Positions 6,069 to 12,645 of a DNA stretch of 12,645 nt are shown in pieces (the stretch's first letter is position 1; every line of letters starts with the position of its first letter). Made by a program: the position numbers and the translations under genes. Where the stretch lies: contig JAOQAA010000566.1 of NCBI GenBank assembly GCA_025963815.1, forward strand, positions 1 through 12,645, given 5' to 3'. Source of the stretch: Capsulimonas sp. (GTDB lineage Bacteria; Armatimonadota; Armatimonadia; Armatimonadales; Capsulimonadaceae). The notes under the pieces are model-generated. The model saw nothing but the letters and a program-made list of their open reading frames with translations, was not told where the DNA came from and ran no database searches.

Positions 6069-7814
6069 CTATCCGTGCGTGATCGATGTCCCCTTCGTCA
6101 CTCCGGTATCGTTGATCGTGTCCACCGTAAAGAAATAATTTACGCCGACATTGAGCGTGTGGATATTCAATGAGTTCGCGCCGTAGACCTGATAATTGCT
6201 GAACAATTTGTCTTTGGCGATCCCGTAGCGGACGATGTAGGCGTCGGCGCCGAGAACGGCTTGCCAGGCGATTGTCGCCTGACGACCATCGGCGGCGTCG
6301 CGCTTTACCTTTACTCCGACGGCTTTGCCCGGCGCCTTGCCAAGACCGCTGCCGAAGAGGCGCAGGCCGCTGAGGGAGAATTTGGCGCCTCCTGGGGAAT
6401 GCGTGTTGGTGATGCGGGCGTAGCGCGCTGTGACAGGATTGTCGAGCTGGGCGTAATCGTGCGGGGCGTCACGCATGTCCTTGCTTCGGTCGACAATGGT
6501 GGTCCAATGTGTTCCGTCGCTGCTGACGTCGAGCTTGTATCCGTAGCCGTCCTGAAGCCGTCCCAGTTGTGTGGAGCCTTCATCGGCGAAGTTGATTTGC
6601 GCGGCGTCGATGCGGCATGTCTTGCCCAGGTCGACTTGCAGCCACTCGCCCGGATCGCCTGTGCTTGCCGACCACCAGGTGCGCATGTCTTCGTCAAAGG
6701 CGGCGTCGATGGGATGCGCTTCGAGTGTGGAGGATGCGGTCGCGGTCTTCTTGTAGTCCAGCAGCATCCAGCCGGGCGAATTTCCCTTGGACGGATCTTT
6801 GACGCCGCCGGGCGCGTACTGGGGGTAATCGCCTAAATACGTGTCGGTGACCATTTGGCCGTCGCGGGTAAACCATGTCGGGAAGAATCCCAGACGGCGC
6901 TCGAACATGTGCCGGATGGAGATCGTCATCGTTGAGACATGCCAGAACCGTCCCCCGAGATCCTGGAAGGTCGAGCTGTGTCCCGCGCCGGCCGCGAAGC
7001 CCGTGGGCTTGAACGAGAAGGGGCTGTACGGGGCGTATGTGAACGGCCCGAGGGGATGATCGGCGACATACACGCCGTCGTTGTAGGATTTGTACTGCGT
7101 GCCGGGCGCCGAATATTGAAGGTAATACTTACCGCCATGTTTGGTCATCCACGAGCCTTCGATCCAGGCTCCGTCTTTTTTGTAGGGCGGGGCGTCCGTC
7201 GGCTCTGCCGGAATATCCCCGCCGTGGCTGGCGATCACGCCGACAAGGAAAGGCTTTTTATCCGTGAGAGGCTTCAGCCCATTCTTCGGATCCAGCTCCT
7301 GGCCGACGATCGGGTCTTTGTCGCTGCATCCACTGTAAAGATAGACACGCCCATCATCGTCCTTGAACAAATCCGGGTCACCCTGGTTCTGCGTGTCACT
7401 TGCGAGTTTCCAGACCCCTTTGCTGGGATCGTCCGTTTCATAAATCCCCGCGCCGCCGGCGGTCCAGTAAAGCTTGCCGTCGATCTCCAGAACGGCGGGC
7501 GCATAGTTATCGATCGGCAGCCCGGTCTGCGTCACGAATGTCCAGTGGAGGAGATCCTTGGAGCGCCAGTAGCCCTGACTTTTCGACGCGAACAGCCAGT
7601 ACTCCCCTTTGTAAACGATCATCGCCGGATCGGCCGCTTCCCGGCGGCTCGGCAGCTCATTCTGAAAACAATAGGGTAAATCCATCGGGTTGCAAAAGGT
7701 CGGAAGCCGTCCGGCGGCGAAGGCGTGGGTGGAATACAGCAGTGATGGAAGGGAGAGGGCAAGAAGGGAAACGAGCGAGAGACAGGTCTTCGATGACGTG
7801 AATGTCGATTTCAT
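6069..7814 (-). CDS. Secreted glycoside hydrolase family 43 with F5/8-type-C and fibronectin-III-like modules
   Basis: The product has 581 residues. The signal peptide spans about 1-34, ending near HAFA-AG. The GH43 five-bladed propeller covers about 40-335. The three catalytic acids of the clan are visible: the base in EAADPAMIV (D62), the pKa modulator in GDPDLFKDDDG (D146) and the acid in WIEGSW (E219). The GAGHSS histidine (279) corresponds to the conserved one in the propeller centre. Residues 352-488 form an F5/8 type C (discoidin/CBM32-like) domain (AFDEDMRTWWSA, WLQVDLGK, YGYKLDVSSDG, ARYARITN, LSGLRLFG). Residues 495-580 resemble a fibronectin type III module. GH43 enzymes cleave arabinose- or xylose-containing glycans, and some act on galactans; the substrate here cannot be told. 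No good Shine-Dalgarno precedes the ATG: AGGA is only one base away. The enzyme should act outside the cytoplasm. The 60-base spacer to the upstream gene may hold a promoter (TATGCT five bases before the ATG). Confidence 0.9.
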   Translation of the reverse strand: MKSTFTSSKTCLSLVSLLALSLPSLLYSTHAFAAGRLPTFCNPMDLPYCFQNELPSRREAADPAMIVYKGEYWLFASKSQGYWRSKDLLHWTFVTQTGLPIDNYAPAVLEIDGKLYWTAGGAGIYETDDPSKGVWKLASDTQNQGDPDLFKDDDGRVYLYSGCSDKDPIVGQELDPKNGLKPLTDKKPFLVGVIASHGGDIPAEPTDAPPYKKDGAWIEGSWMTKHGGKYYLQYSAPGTQYKSYNDGVYVADHPLGPFTYAPYSPFSFKPTGFAAGAGHSSTFQDLGGRFWHVSTMTISIRHMFERRLGFFPTWFTRDGQMVTDTYLGDYPQYAPGGVKDPSKGNSPGWMLLDYKKTATASSTLEAHPIDAAFDEDMRTWWSASTGDPGEWLQVDLGKTCRIDAAQINFADEGSTQLGRLQDGYGYKLDVSSDGTHWTTIVDRSKDMRDAPHDYAQLDNPVTARYARITNTHSPGGAKFSLSGLRLFGSGLGKAPGKAVGVKVKRDAADGRQATIAWQAVLGADAYIVRYGIAKDKLFSNYQVYGANSLNIHTLNVGVNYFFTVDTINDTGVTKGTSITHG

Positions 7815-7874
7815 GTCCTAGCATACCATGGCTTTCGCTCGTTTTGTACTGATTTGCACCAGGGTAATTTAAAT

Positions 7875-9332
7875 TTAATGACCGTGTAAGAAATCCCTCA
7901 CAGAATCGCGGATATCGATATGAGTATCCGTCAAGTTTGTGGACAGAATCCCATATTCCGAGGTCGCTTCGTAATCTTCAAAGGCGACGCTGACGGGGGC
8001 GTCGCCGGCGGGAATCTCTCCCGAGACGACCGATTTCGGCTTCTTGGCGATCAGCGCCCGGATTTCACTCGGCGTCAGCGACGCCGTGGCGATATGGTTG
8101 GCGAAGGGCATGGCGGCGTAGAGGTCATAGTAGGAGATCGTGCGGGTATGGAAGGCGCCGAACATGCCTCCGCCGCTCGGGTTGATCGCGACTGCCGCGC
8201 CGGTGGATCGGCGCATGGCGTCGACCAATACCTGCGTGGTGATGCGAAGACGCTCGTCCGGCGTCGCGCCCACCTGGGCGACCGTTCCGGCGTCCCTCAG
8301 GAACGGCGTCGTGAACGGGGCGACGGCCGCCGCGACATCGGGCGCGTCTTTGGTCGATTTGTCGATTGGGATTATCTCGTCATGATACTTGTCCAGCGTC
8401 CAGCCCTTGGCGCCGTGCAGAAACTTCAGGTCGAAGCGGCCTAAATTGACGCCGAACTCGCCGTCCTGAACGATGGGGATGACGGCTCCATCGGGGTTGA
8501 CGGCGGTCAATGGTGTGTAAAGAAACGTGTGCGAGTGGCCGCCGACAATGGCGTCGAGACCCGTCGTCTCCCGCGCCAGCAGCATGTCCTGATCGGAGCC
8601 GATGTGCGTGAGGGCGATCAGAATATCGCAGTCGCGCCGCGCCTTCGGGATCCACTCCTTAGCGGCTTCCACCGGGTCCGTAAACACAAACCCCTTCGTC
8701 TGAGGATAACCGCCTGAGGTCTTCGTCGTCAGCCCGAGAAACCCGACCCGCACCCCGTCCCACTGCCGGACAATATACGGCTGTACGCCCTCCAGCAGTC
8801 CGCCGTCGCTCGCCCGCACATTGGCGCAGACCCATGGGAACTTTGCCCGCTTGATCACGCGCCGCAGCGCCGTCTGCGCGCCCTCGAAATCGTTTTGCTG
8901 CGTGGCGTCGCGCCCTTTGAACTCATTGTTGCCGATGGCCGCCAGCTCATACCCCACCGCGTTCATCGCCTCTATGTCCGCGACGCCTTCATAGGCGTTG
9001 GACAGAGGCCCGCGCGTGAACGTATCCCCGGCGTCCACCAAAAGCGTTGGGTTATGGATCTTCGAACGCAGGCTGCGAATCAAAGTCGCCCGCCGCGCCG
9101 CCCCGCCCCGCGACGGGTTCTCGATGGAGCTTTTTCCCACTTCAGTGTAAGGAAACGGCAGGATATGCCCATGCAGGTCATTCGTGTGCAGCAGCGTCAG
9201 GGTGAACGAATCCGGCTGGGGCAGAGCGACCGGGAACGACGTGGACGCCGGCAGGTCGGCCGGCGCCGCATGGATCGGCGCCGCGCCGAAGAGCAGCGTC
9301 GCCAGCAGGAAGACGATGGGTTTGTGAGTCAT
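7875..9332 (-). CDS. UshA/5'-nucleotidase-family metallophosphatase, catalytically atypical
   Basis: The product has 485 residues. The signal peptide ends near HAAPA (about 22-25). The N-terminal metallophosphoesterase domain shows HTNDLHGH (D52, H54), VDAGDTFTRGPLSN (D103), the GN of AIGNNEF (N135), ALTHIGSD (H243) and VGGHSH (H266, H268). Together these are a full set of dimetal ligands. The canonical GNHEFD has become GNNEFKG, so the His-Asp dyad of UshA (H117, D120 there) is Asn136 and Lys139. The C-terminal 5'-nucleotidase domain (about 345-485) keeps YYDLYAAMPFANH, but the GGIR arginine that binds the substrate phosphate is replaced in NPSGGGMFGAF. It is also shorter than UshA (about 550). 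It is probably periplasmic. Nucleotide or UDP-sugar hydrolysis cannot be assumed; another phosphoester, or low activity, is possible. GGAG seven bases before the ATG supports the start. It lies 30 bases after the ankyrin gene, probably in the same transcript. Confidence 0.85.
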   Translation of the reverse strand: MTHKPIVFLLATLLFGAAPIHAAPADLPASTSFPVALPQPDSFTLTLLHTNDLHGHILPFPYTEVGKSSIENPSRGGAARRATLIRSLRSKIHNPTLLVDAGDTFTRGPLSNAYEGVADIEAMNAVGYELAAIGNNEFKGRDATQQNDFEGAQTALRRVIKRAKFPWVCANVRASDGGLLEGVQPYIVRQWDGVRVGFLGLTTKTSGGYPQTKGFVFTDPVEAAKEWIPKARRDCDILIALTHIGSDQDMLLARETTGLDAIVGGHSHTFLYTPLTAVNPDGAVIPIVQDGEFGVNLGRFDLKFLHGAKGWTLDKYHDEIIPIDKSTKDAPDVAAAVAPFTTPFLRDAGTVAQVGATPDERLRITTQVLVDAMRRSTGAAVAINPSGGGMFGAFHTRTISYYDLYAAMPFANHIATASLTPSEIRALIAKKPKSVVSGEIPAGDAPVSVAFEDYEATSEYGILSTNLTDTHIDIRDSVRDFLHGH

Positions 9333-9362
9333 GACATTTCTCCGCGTATGGAGTCCGTGTGG

Positions 9363-10694
9363 CTATTGAGACGTGGTCTCCGTCGATTTCGTGTAACTCT
9401 TGGGAACGAGGAAGGCGGCGTCCGGCAAGCGTGTTCGCGATATGCGCGTCGCGACGATCGTAAAAGGAGGAAATTCCCCATTTCCCGATTCAATCGTGAT
9501 GGACAATGGAACTCCGTGTAAGATGGATGAGCGAGGCGTATGCATCTGCATGGCGACCAGTTTTGTGATCTCGCTTGGGAAATCCGACGCCATATCGACG
9601 GTCGTTTTGATGGATGAACCATCGGCTTCTTTTGTTTTGACGACATACCGGATACATTTATGGCCAAGAATTGGCGCGCATTTACCCAGGTTTTGCACCT
9701 GGGCTGATTTGTTGATTAACTCCTGCGCATGGTCTATGTCATACGAGTACGTATGCGAAAGTTTGTTGATGGAAATGGTTTTGGATGCTGACTGTATAAG
9801 AGAGATCGTATCATTCTGATCAGATCGCATCTTACCATGATGGAAATACAAGACAAGCTTGTCTCCCCCTTTTAGATTTGTTTCTGAACTCTTTGCCCAA
9901 GCCGCGTCAACTTTCGTGGTGAATTCCATTATCCAGTCCGGCCCCGTCGTCGGCAGTTTTTTTGCGTCCAGCGCTAACTCATCCCGCGCAGATTGGACGG
10001 TGTGGGCTTTGCCAAGTAGTGCAACAATGTCCGTCTTGTGCTTTCCCTTGGCAAATGATAGCGCGGAATTCCCCTGGCTGTCTAAAATAGTGGGATCGAC
10101 TCCAGCATCTAATAATAACAGGATGGTTGCAGGATCACTTTGGTATTCCACAGCGGTCTGTAACGCCGTTGCGCGTGTGACATAAGATTGTCCATTCACA
10201 TATGCGCCGGCGTCGAGGAGGGTCTTGATTAGAGGCTCGGGGGCTTTGAAATATACGGCTTGCATCAGCGCCGTGTCTCCTACGCTATCCACATCGTTGA
10301 CCTTCGCCCCGTAACGGAGCAGCAGTTTTGTAAGGTTTGTCGCTCCCAAAATGGCGGCCGCTATGAGCGGGGTATTGCCGTTCATGTCTTTGACATTGAC
10401 CGCTGCGCCCGCCTTCACGAGCGCTTCCGCGCTCGCATATGTCAGAGCCGCGACTTGGTCGCCATGCGGTTTTCCATTCCAGGAAATGGCGTAATGCATC
10501 GCCGTTTTCCCTTCATGATCTTGCGCATTGAGAGCAACATGCTGTTTCAGAAGCGTGCGCACCCTCCCCACGCGACCGGCGCGTGCGGCGATCATCAATG
10601 GCGTGCGGCCTTTGGAGTCAATACTGCTGGGGCTTGCGGGCACGGAAGAGGTAACGAGGATTAGTAAGCCGCAGAGGATCGTGGCGAGTCGCAT
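9363..10694 (-). CDS. Secreted ankyrin-repeat protein with C-terminal DUF4412-like domain
   Basis: The product has 443 residues. The signal peptide is MRLATILCGLLILVTSSVPA (cleavage about 20-22). Six ankyrin repeats follow at roughly 29-60, 62-102 (with an insertion), 106-136, 139-168, 175-205 and 208-230. They are recognised by G-x-T-P/A-L/M-x-x-A, LL...GA and VN..D elements. The C-terminal half (about 252-435) is beta-rich: WIMEFTTKV, LVLYFHHGKMRSD, KTISINKLSHTYSY, then LGKCAPILGHKCIRYVV (C339, C347), VDMASDFP and a final strand set. That layout resembles the DUF4412 / LolA-like outer-membrane-associated domain, in which a ...lG..C.kY motif is typical. The assignment is by pattern only. The gene starts 13 bases after mgsA and precedes the metallophosphatase by 30, so the three are likely co-transcribed. 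There is no strong Shine-Dalgarno (AGGA eleven bases upstream). Its role is unknown; protein binding in the cell envelope is plausible. Confidence 0.8.
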   Translation of the reverse strand: MRLATILCGLLILVTSSVPASPSSIDSKGRTPLMIAARAGRVGRVRTLLKQHVALNAQDHEGKTAMHYAISWNGKPHGDQVAALTYASAEALVKAGAAVNVKDMNGNTPLIAAAILGATNLTKLLLRYGAKVNDVDSVGDTALMQAVYFKAPEPLIKTLLDAGAYVNGQSYVTRATALQTAVEYQSDPATILLLLDAGVDPTILDSQGNSALSFAKGKHKTDIVALLGKAHTVQSARDELALDAKKLPTTGPDWIMEFTTKVDAAWAKSSETNLKGGDKLVLYFHHGKMRSDQNDTISLIQSASKTISINKLSHTYSYDIDHAQELINKSAQVQNLGKCAPILGHKCIRYVVKTKEADGSSIKTTVDMASDFPSEITKLVAMQMHTPRSSILHGVPLSITIESGNGEFPPFTIVATRISRTRLPDAAFLVPKSYTKSTETTSQ

Positions 10695-10707
10695 GGGATG
10701 TTGAATC

Positions 10708-11094
10708 CTATTCTTGGATCACGCTGAGATGCTCTAAGATCAACTCTGCCGTCGCAAGGTTCGTGGCGAGTGGGACATTGTGCGTGTCGCAGGCTTTCAT
10801 CAGAGCGTTGATGTCGGGTTCGTGGGGGTGGGCGGTCAGCGGGTCTCGCAGGAAGATGACGGCTTTGACCTGCTCGGTCGCGATTAGCGCGCCGATCTGG
10901 AGGTCGCCGCCGAGCGGGCCGCTGAGCATCTTCGTGACGGGCAGCCCCGTTTGCGCCTCGATGTGTGTTCCAGTGGTCCGAGTCGCGACCAGCGTCTCCG
11001 CGCGGCAGGTTTCCAGATGGCGCTGAACGAACTCGATCATGTCGTGCTTTTTGTTGTCATGCGCGATCAGCGCGACATATTGGGGCGGGTTCAT
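10708..11094 (-). CDS. mgsA: Methylglyoxal synthase
   Basis: The product has 128 residues from the ATG at 11092-11094, with AAGGA eight bases upstream. An in-frame ATG 16 codons earlier would add an unconserved leader (LAERSYFPNPIRNAS) and is disfavoured. The enzyme converts dihydroxyacetone phosphate to methylglyoxal and phosphate, a cytosolic bypass of lower glycolysis that releases phosphate. The family motifs are VALIAHDNKK (H12, D13), a phosphate-binding TTGT segment (40-43), MLSGPLGGDLQIGALI with the catalytic Asp (D64), FLRDPL, PHEPDINAL (H91, D94) and PLATNLATAELIL. The length is close to the usual 130-150. The usual TGTTG loop reads TRTTG here (Arg39). No other glycolytic or glyoxalase gene is nearby. 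It probably leads an operon with the ankyrin and metallophosphatase genes, 65 bases after fic. Confidence 0.93.
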   Translation of the reverse strand: MNPPQYVALIAHDNKKHDMIEFVQRHLETCRAETLVATRTTGTHIEAQTGLPVTKMLSGPLGGDLQIGALIATEQVKAVIFLRDPLTAHPHEPDINALMKACDTHNVPLATNLATAELILEHLSVIQE

Positions 11095-11102
11095 AGATGC
11101 GT

Positions 11103-11107
11103 TCCTT
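11103..11107 (-). promoter_or_regulatory. Ribosome binding site deciding the mgsA start
   Basis: AAGGA on the minus strand lies eight bases before the ATG at 11092-11094. It lies inside the longer alternative frame, so the shorter, family-length protein is chosen. Confidence 0.65.
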
Positions 11108-11159
11108 ATGGGGTTTGGGAAGTAACTGCGTTCCGCAAGCATTATGGCATACAGCGGTA

Positions 11160-12212
11160 TTAACTCAGCGCATACCAGGTCGAGCGCCCCTGTCCATGCC
11201 GAAGAAGATATCCAGAGGACATAAGATCGGTAAGACGCGATTTGATCGTGCTGCGGTGTTCGCCGGTGATTGTCTCGATCTGTGATGTCGTGATGCGGCC
11301 ATGCTCCGCAGCCAGCTCAAGGATTTGAATAGAAAGTATTGGCAACGCCGTATTCCAGACGCGCTCACGCGCGATTTTCGCCTCCAGGCGGTCTTTTTGC
11401 CGCTGCATAGCGTGCAGGAAGAATTGGACCCACGGCTCCCAATCCGGTTCTGCTTCGCTCAAGGTGCGCTGTGTGCGGCGCAGGGCGAGATAGTAGCTGT
11501 CCTTGCTCAGCTCAATAACGCTTTCCAAGGAGCTGTAGGGCGCATAGCTGTACCCGCTGCGCATGAGAAGCAGAGTGGTAAGGATACGAGAAAGGCGTCC
11601 ATTACCGTCCTGAAACGGGTGAATCTCAAGAAAGCAAACCACAAACACGGCGATGACAAGCAGTGGATGAAGCGACTGCGTTTCCAGCATCTCACTCGTC
11701 CAAGCGACGAGGTCCATCATGCGGGCAGGGGTGTCAAAGGGGCTGGCGGTTTGAAAGATGACGCCTGCGCTGCGCCCATCTTCATCGAACGCCTCAACAT
11801 GGTTCGCCAGCTTCTTATACTCGCCTCGATGCCGTACGTCCTTAGAGCTGTATTTTAGCAAAAGCTGGTGCAGCTGTTTGATGTAATTCTCCGTGAATGG
11901 GATCGTTTCCCAGCTGGAAAAGATAATCTCCATCACCTCGGCGTATCCGGCGACTTCCTCTTCATCGCGTGACCCGAAGGAGTGTGTGGATAATCCCGCC
12001 AGCAGGCGCTCCACTTCGCGGTCACTCAGGCGCGCGCCTTCGATACGGGTGGATGAGCCGATGCTTTCAATGGTCGCTACTCGCCTGAGAGCGGCCAGGC
12101 GCTCCGGGGCCAGATTGCGCATTGCGCGCCAAGAACCCTTGAACTCATCGATGTTGCCGATCAGTTTCAAAACTGCTGGGGAAATTTTCAGGCTCGATAC
12201 TTGTTTGTCCAT
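11160..12212 (-). CDS. Fic-family protein (AMPylase type) with N-terminal inhibitory motif and C-terminal winged helix
   Basis: The product has 350 residues from the ATG at 12210-12212. A TTG four codons upstream overlaps the TATAAT of the promoter and is rejected. Near the N-terminus SSTRIEGARL matches the inhibitory (S/T)xxxE(G/N) helix (Ser54, Glu58, Gly59), so this is a class II Fic protein with built-in autoinhibition. The Fic core HPFQDGNGRLSR (His198 onward) is intact, as is the flap region near GVIFQTASPFDTP. Fic enzymes of this type transfer AMP from ATP to protein hydroxyl groups. The last 60 residues (ILELAAEHGRITTSQIETIT, then a recognition-like helix and HGQGRSTWYAL) form a winged helix, which suggests DNA binding. 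No toxin or antitoxin partner gene flanks it. The expected target is cytosolic and unknown. There is no Shine-Dalgarno; the transcript appears nearly leaderless. Confidence 0.9.
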   Translation of the reverse strand: MDKQVSSLKISPAVLKLIGNIDEFKGSWRAMRNLAPERLAALRRVATIESIGSSTRIEGARLSDREVERLLAGLSTHSFGSRDEEEVAGYAEVMEIIFSSWETIPFTENYIKQLHQLLLKYSSKDVRHRGEYKKLANHVEAFDEDGRSAGVIFQTASPFDTPARMMDLVAWTSEMLETQSLHPLLVIAVFVVCFLEIHPFQDGNGRLSRILTTLLLMRSGYSYAPYSSLESVIELSKDSYYLALRRTQRTLSEAEPDWEPWVQFFLHAMQRQKDRLEAKIARERVWNTALPILSIQILELAAEHGRITTSQIETITGEHRSTIKSRLTDLMSSGYLLRHGQGRSTWYALS

Positions 12213-12214
12213 AA

Positions 12215-12254
12215 TTGTGTCCAATTATAGCCGATTAAGTCCAATTATGTCCAA
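12215..12254 (-). repeat. Four phased 10-bp repeats upstream of fic (candidate operator)
   Basis: On the minus strand four units of ten bases, consensus TTGGACNNAA, run head to tail: 12254-12245, 12244-12235, 12234-12225 and 12224-12215. The third is degenerate (TCGGCTATAA). A fifth GGAC follows within the first codons at 12 instead of 10 bases. The spacing of one helical turn puts all copies on the same DNA face, as expected for cooperative protein binding. The Fic protein's own winged helix is a candidate ligand (inference). Confidence 0.6.
12224..12229 (-). promoter_or_regulatory. Perfect -10 hexamer (TATAAT) of the fic promoter
   Basis: TATAAT on the minus strand ends 11 bases before the fic ATG. 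A transcript starting at the usual distance would have a leader of only about five bases, fitting the lack of a Shine-Dalgarno. No good -35 is at 17 bases; TTGGAC (12254-12249) is at 19. The hexamer straddles the junction of units three and four of the 10-bp repeats, so a bound protein would block it. Confidence 0.55.
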
Positions 12255-12277
12255 AAGATGGGCGGTCAATCAAGACA

Positions 12278-12317
12278 AAGCCCGGATGCCGTCTTGTGAT
12301 CGACGGCGTCCGGGCTT
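12278..12317 (-). terminator. Hairpin terminator after the partial right-end gene
   Basis: Arms 12278-12293 and 12302-12317 are inverted repeats of 16 bases with one mismatch (a G-U wobble on the plus-strand transcript, A-C on the minus) around an 8-base loop. The stem is GC-rich (GCCCGG / CCGGGC at the base). It begins 24 bases after the stop codon of the right-end gene. The following minus-strand sequence, TGTCTTGATT, is only moderately T-rich, so it is either an imperfect intrinsic terminator or an mRNA-stabilising hairpin. It separates that gene from the fic promoter. Confidence 0.6.
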
Positions 12318-12340
12318 GTGTGGCGTCACGGTTCTTAATC

Positions 12341-12645
12341 TTAATCGGCGTCCGCGTTGTGTCCAAGGTGTGAGAGGTGTCTGGAAAGGCGTCCTGGAGG
12401 CTCATGGCGCAGGACATAGGCGGCGCGGTTCGGGTCGAGCAGAGGGAGAACCGCTTCGGCGCGGGAGTCGTCGAGCCAGTTGAACAGCGCGAGCATCTCG
12501 TCGTCGGTAAGCTCCTGGGTGGCGTCGGCGATCGCCTGCGGAGTTTGGTTGACGAGCGTGGCGGTCAGCGCCAGATGGCCGCCCTGGCTGAGCGGCTTGC
12601 GCAGCGCGGCGCACAGGCTGTCATAAAGAGTGTGGCGTACATGCA
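12341..12645 (-). CDS. C-terminal part of an unknown protein with MgtE-N-like helices (5' end outside window)
   Basis: The frame is open from the right edge (first full codon at 12643) for 100 codons and ends in TAA-GAT-TAA, two in-frame stops. The codons are strongly GC-rich at third positions, as expected for a real gene. The visible residues are helical: LYDSLCAALRKPLSQGGHLA, then IADATQELTDDEMLALFNWL followed by DDSRAEAVLPLLDPNRAAYV. The pattern of E-L-x-D-D-E-x-L-x-L-x-x-x-L then A-x-x-L-x-x-L-D resembles the repeated helices of the MgtE intracellular N domain. That is only pattern similarity, and the domain could be any helical repeat. The start and overall length are unknown. Confidence 0.6.
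   Translation of the reverse strand, partial: HVRHTLYDSLCAALRKPLSQGGHLALTATLVNQTPQAIADATQELTDDEMLALFNWLDDSRAEAVLPLLDPNRAAYVLRHEPPGRLSRHLSHLGHNADAD

Noticed and set aside
6029..6074. tRNA-like fragment on the minus strand: GGATAGAAC, then TTCCTAA, then GTTCGATTCCAGC, recalling the D-arm, anticodon loop and T-arm of a tRNA-Arg.
   Set aside because: The expected stems do not pair, the distances are several bases short, there is no acceptor stem, and it overlaps the GH43 stop codon. It is a coincidence or a heavily decayed remnant at most.
6939..7679. A 246-codon plus-strand open frame opposite the GH43 gene.
   Set aside because: It is antisense to a gene with clear catalytic motifs; its composition is that of a complementary-strand shadow and no domain is recognisable.
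7866..7875. AATTTAAATT palindrome at the stop of the metallophosphatase gene.
   Set aside because: Short AT-only palindrome without stem stability; not distinguishable from chance.
12215..12254. CRISPR-like array.
   Set aside because: The repeats are ten bases, contiguous and without spacers; they fit a phased operator instead.
12235..12417. A 60-codon minus-strand open frame starting within the right-end gene.
   Set aside because: It is out of frame with the supported 100-codon coding end and runs through the hairpin and the fic promoter region.

Overview
The window comes from a bacterium that carries many prepilin-like proteins of the DUF1559 / H-X9-DG type. It also has secreted carbohydrate-active and metallophosphatase enzymes and a Fic protein. 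Paralogous expansion of H-X9-DG proteins is typical of Armatimonadota and Planctomycetes/Lentisphaerae. Armatimonadota is my best guess, but this is inference from gene content only. Every gene I can support lies on the minus strand, so transcription runs from high to low coordinates. No stretch above about 120 bases lacks a gene.

Right end (12645-11095): the C-terminal 100 codons of an unknown protein, with a weak MgtE-N-like pattern, enter from the right edge. They end in two in-frame stops and are followed by a 16-bp hairpin, a likely terminator. Next is a Fic-family gene with an intact HPFQDGNGR core and a C-terminal winged helix. Its promoter region holds four 10-bp phased repeats that include a perfect TATAAT about 11 bases upstream of the ATG, so the transcript should be nearly leaderless.

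Middle (11094-5469): a closely spaced series of methylglyoxal synthase (mgsA), a secreted ankyrin-repeat protein with a DUF4412-like C-terminal domain, a UshA/5'-nucleotidase-family metallophosphatase, a GH43 glycosidase with F5/8-type-C and fibronectin-III-like modules, and a small secreted NTF2-like protein. Four of the five have an N-terminal signal peptide. The metallophosphatase keeps its metal ligands but lacks the usual catalytic His-Asp dyad and the GGIR arginine.

Left half (5406-1): seven consecutive paralogs of about 256-293 residues, the last cut by the left edge. Each has an N-terminal membrane anchor, a C-x-SN-L/M-RQ-x-GLG motif, QDND..LPPRQ, SWR, a second invariant Cys (CxxNP), SYAVNS and GPF. 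The six copies complete at this point also have VE-T/S-x-x-AFNDFN or close variants, the H-X9-DG motif (17-residue spacing in one copy) and an NPWT..PFS..EYS tail. None has the prepilin GFTLIE cleavage/methylation motif. The last copies are joined by ATGA stop/start overlaps, and one junction has a four-codon mini-ORF between two overlaps. This array of anchored pseudopilin-like proteins is the most unusual feature of the window. Its function cannot be read from the sequence.
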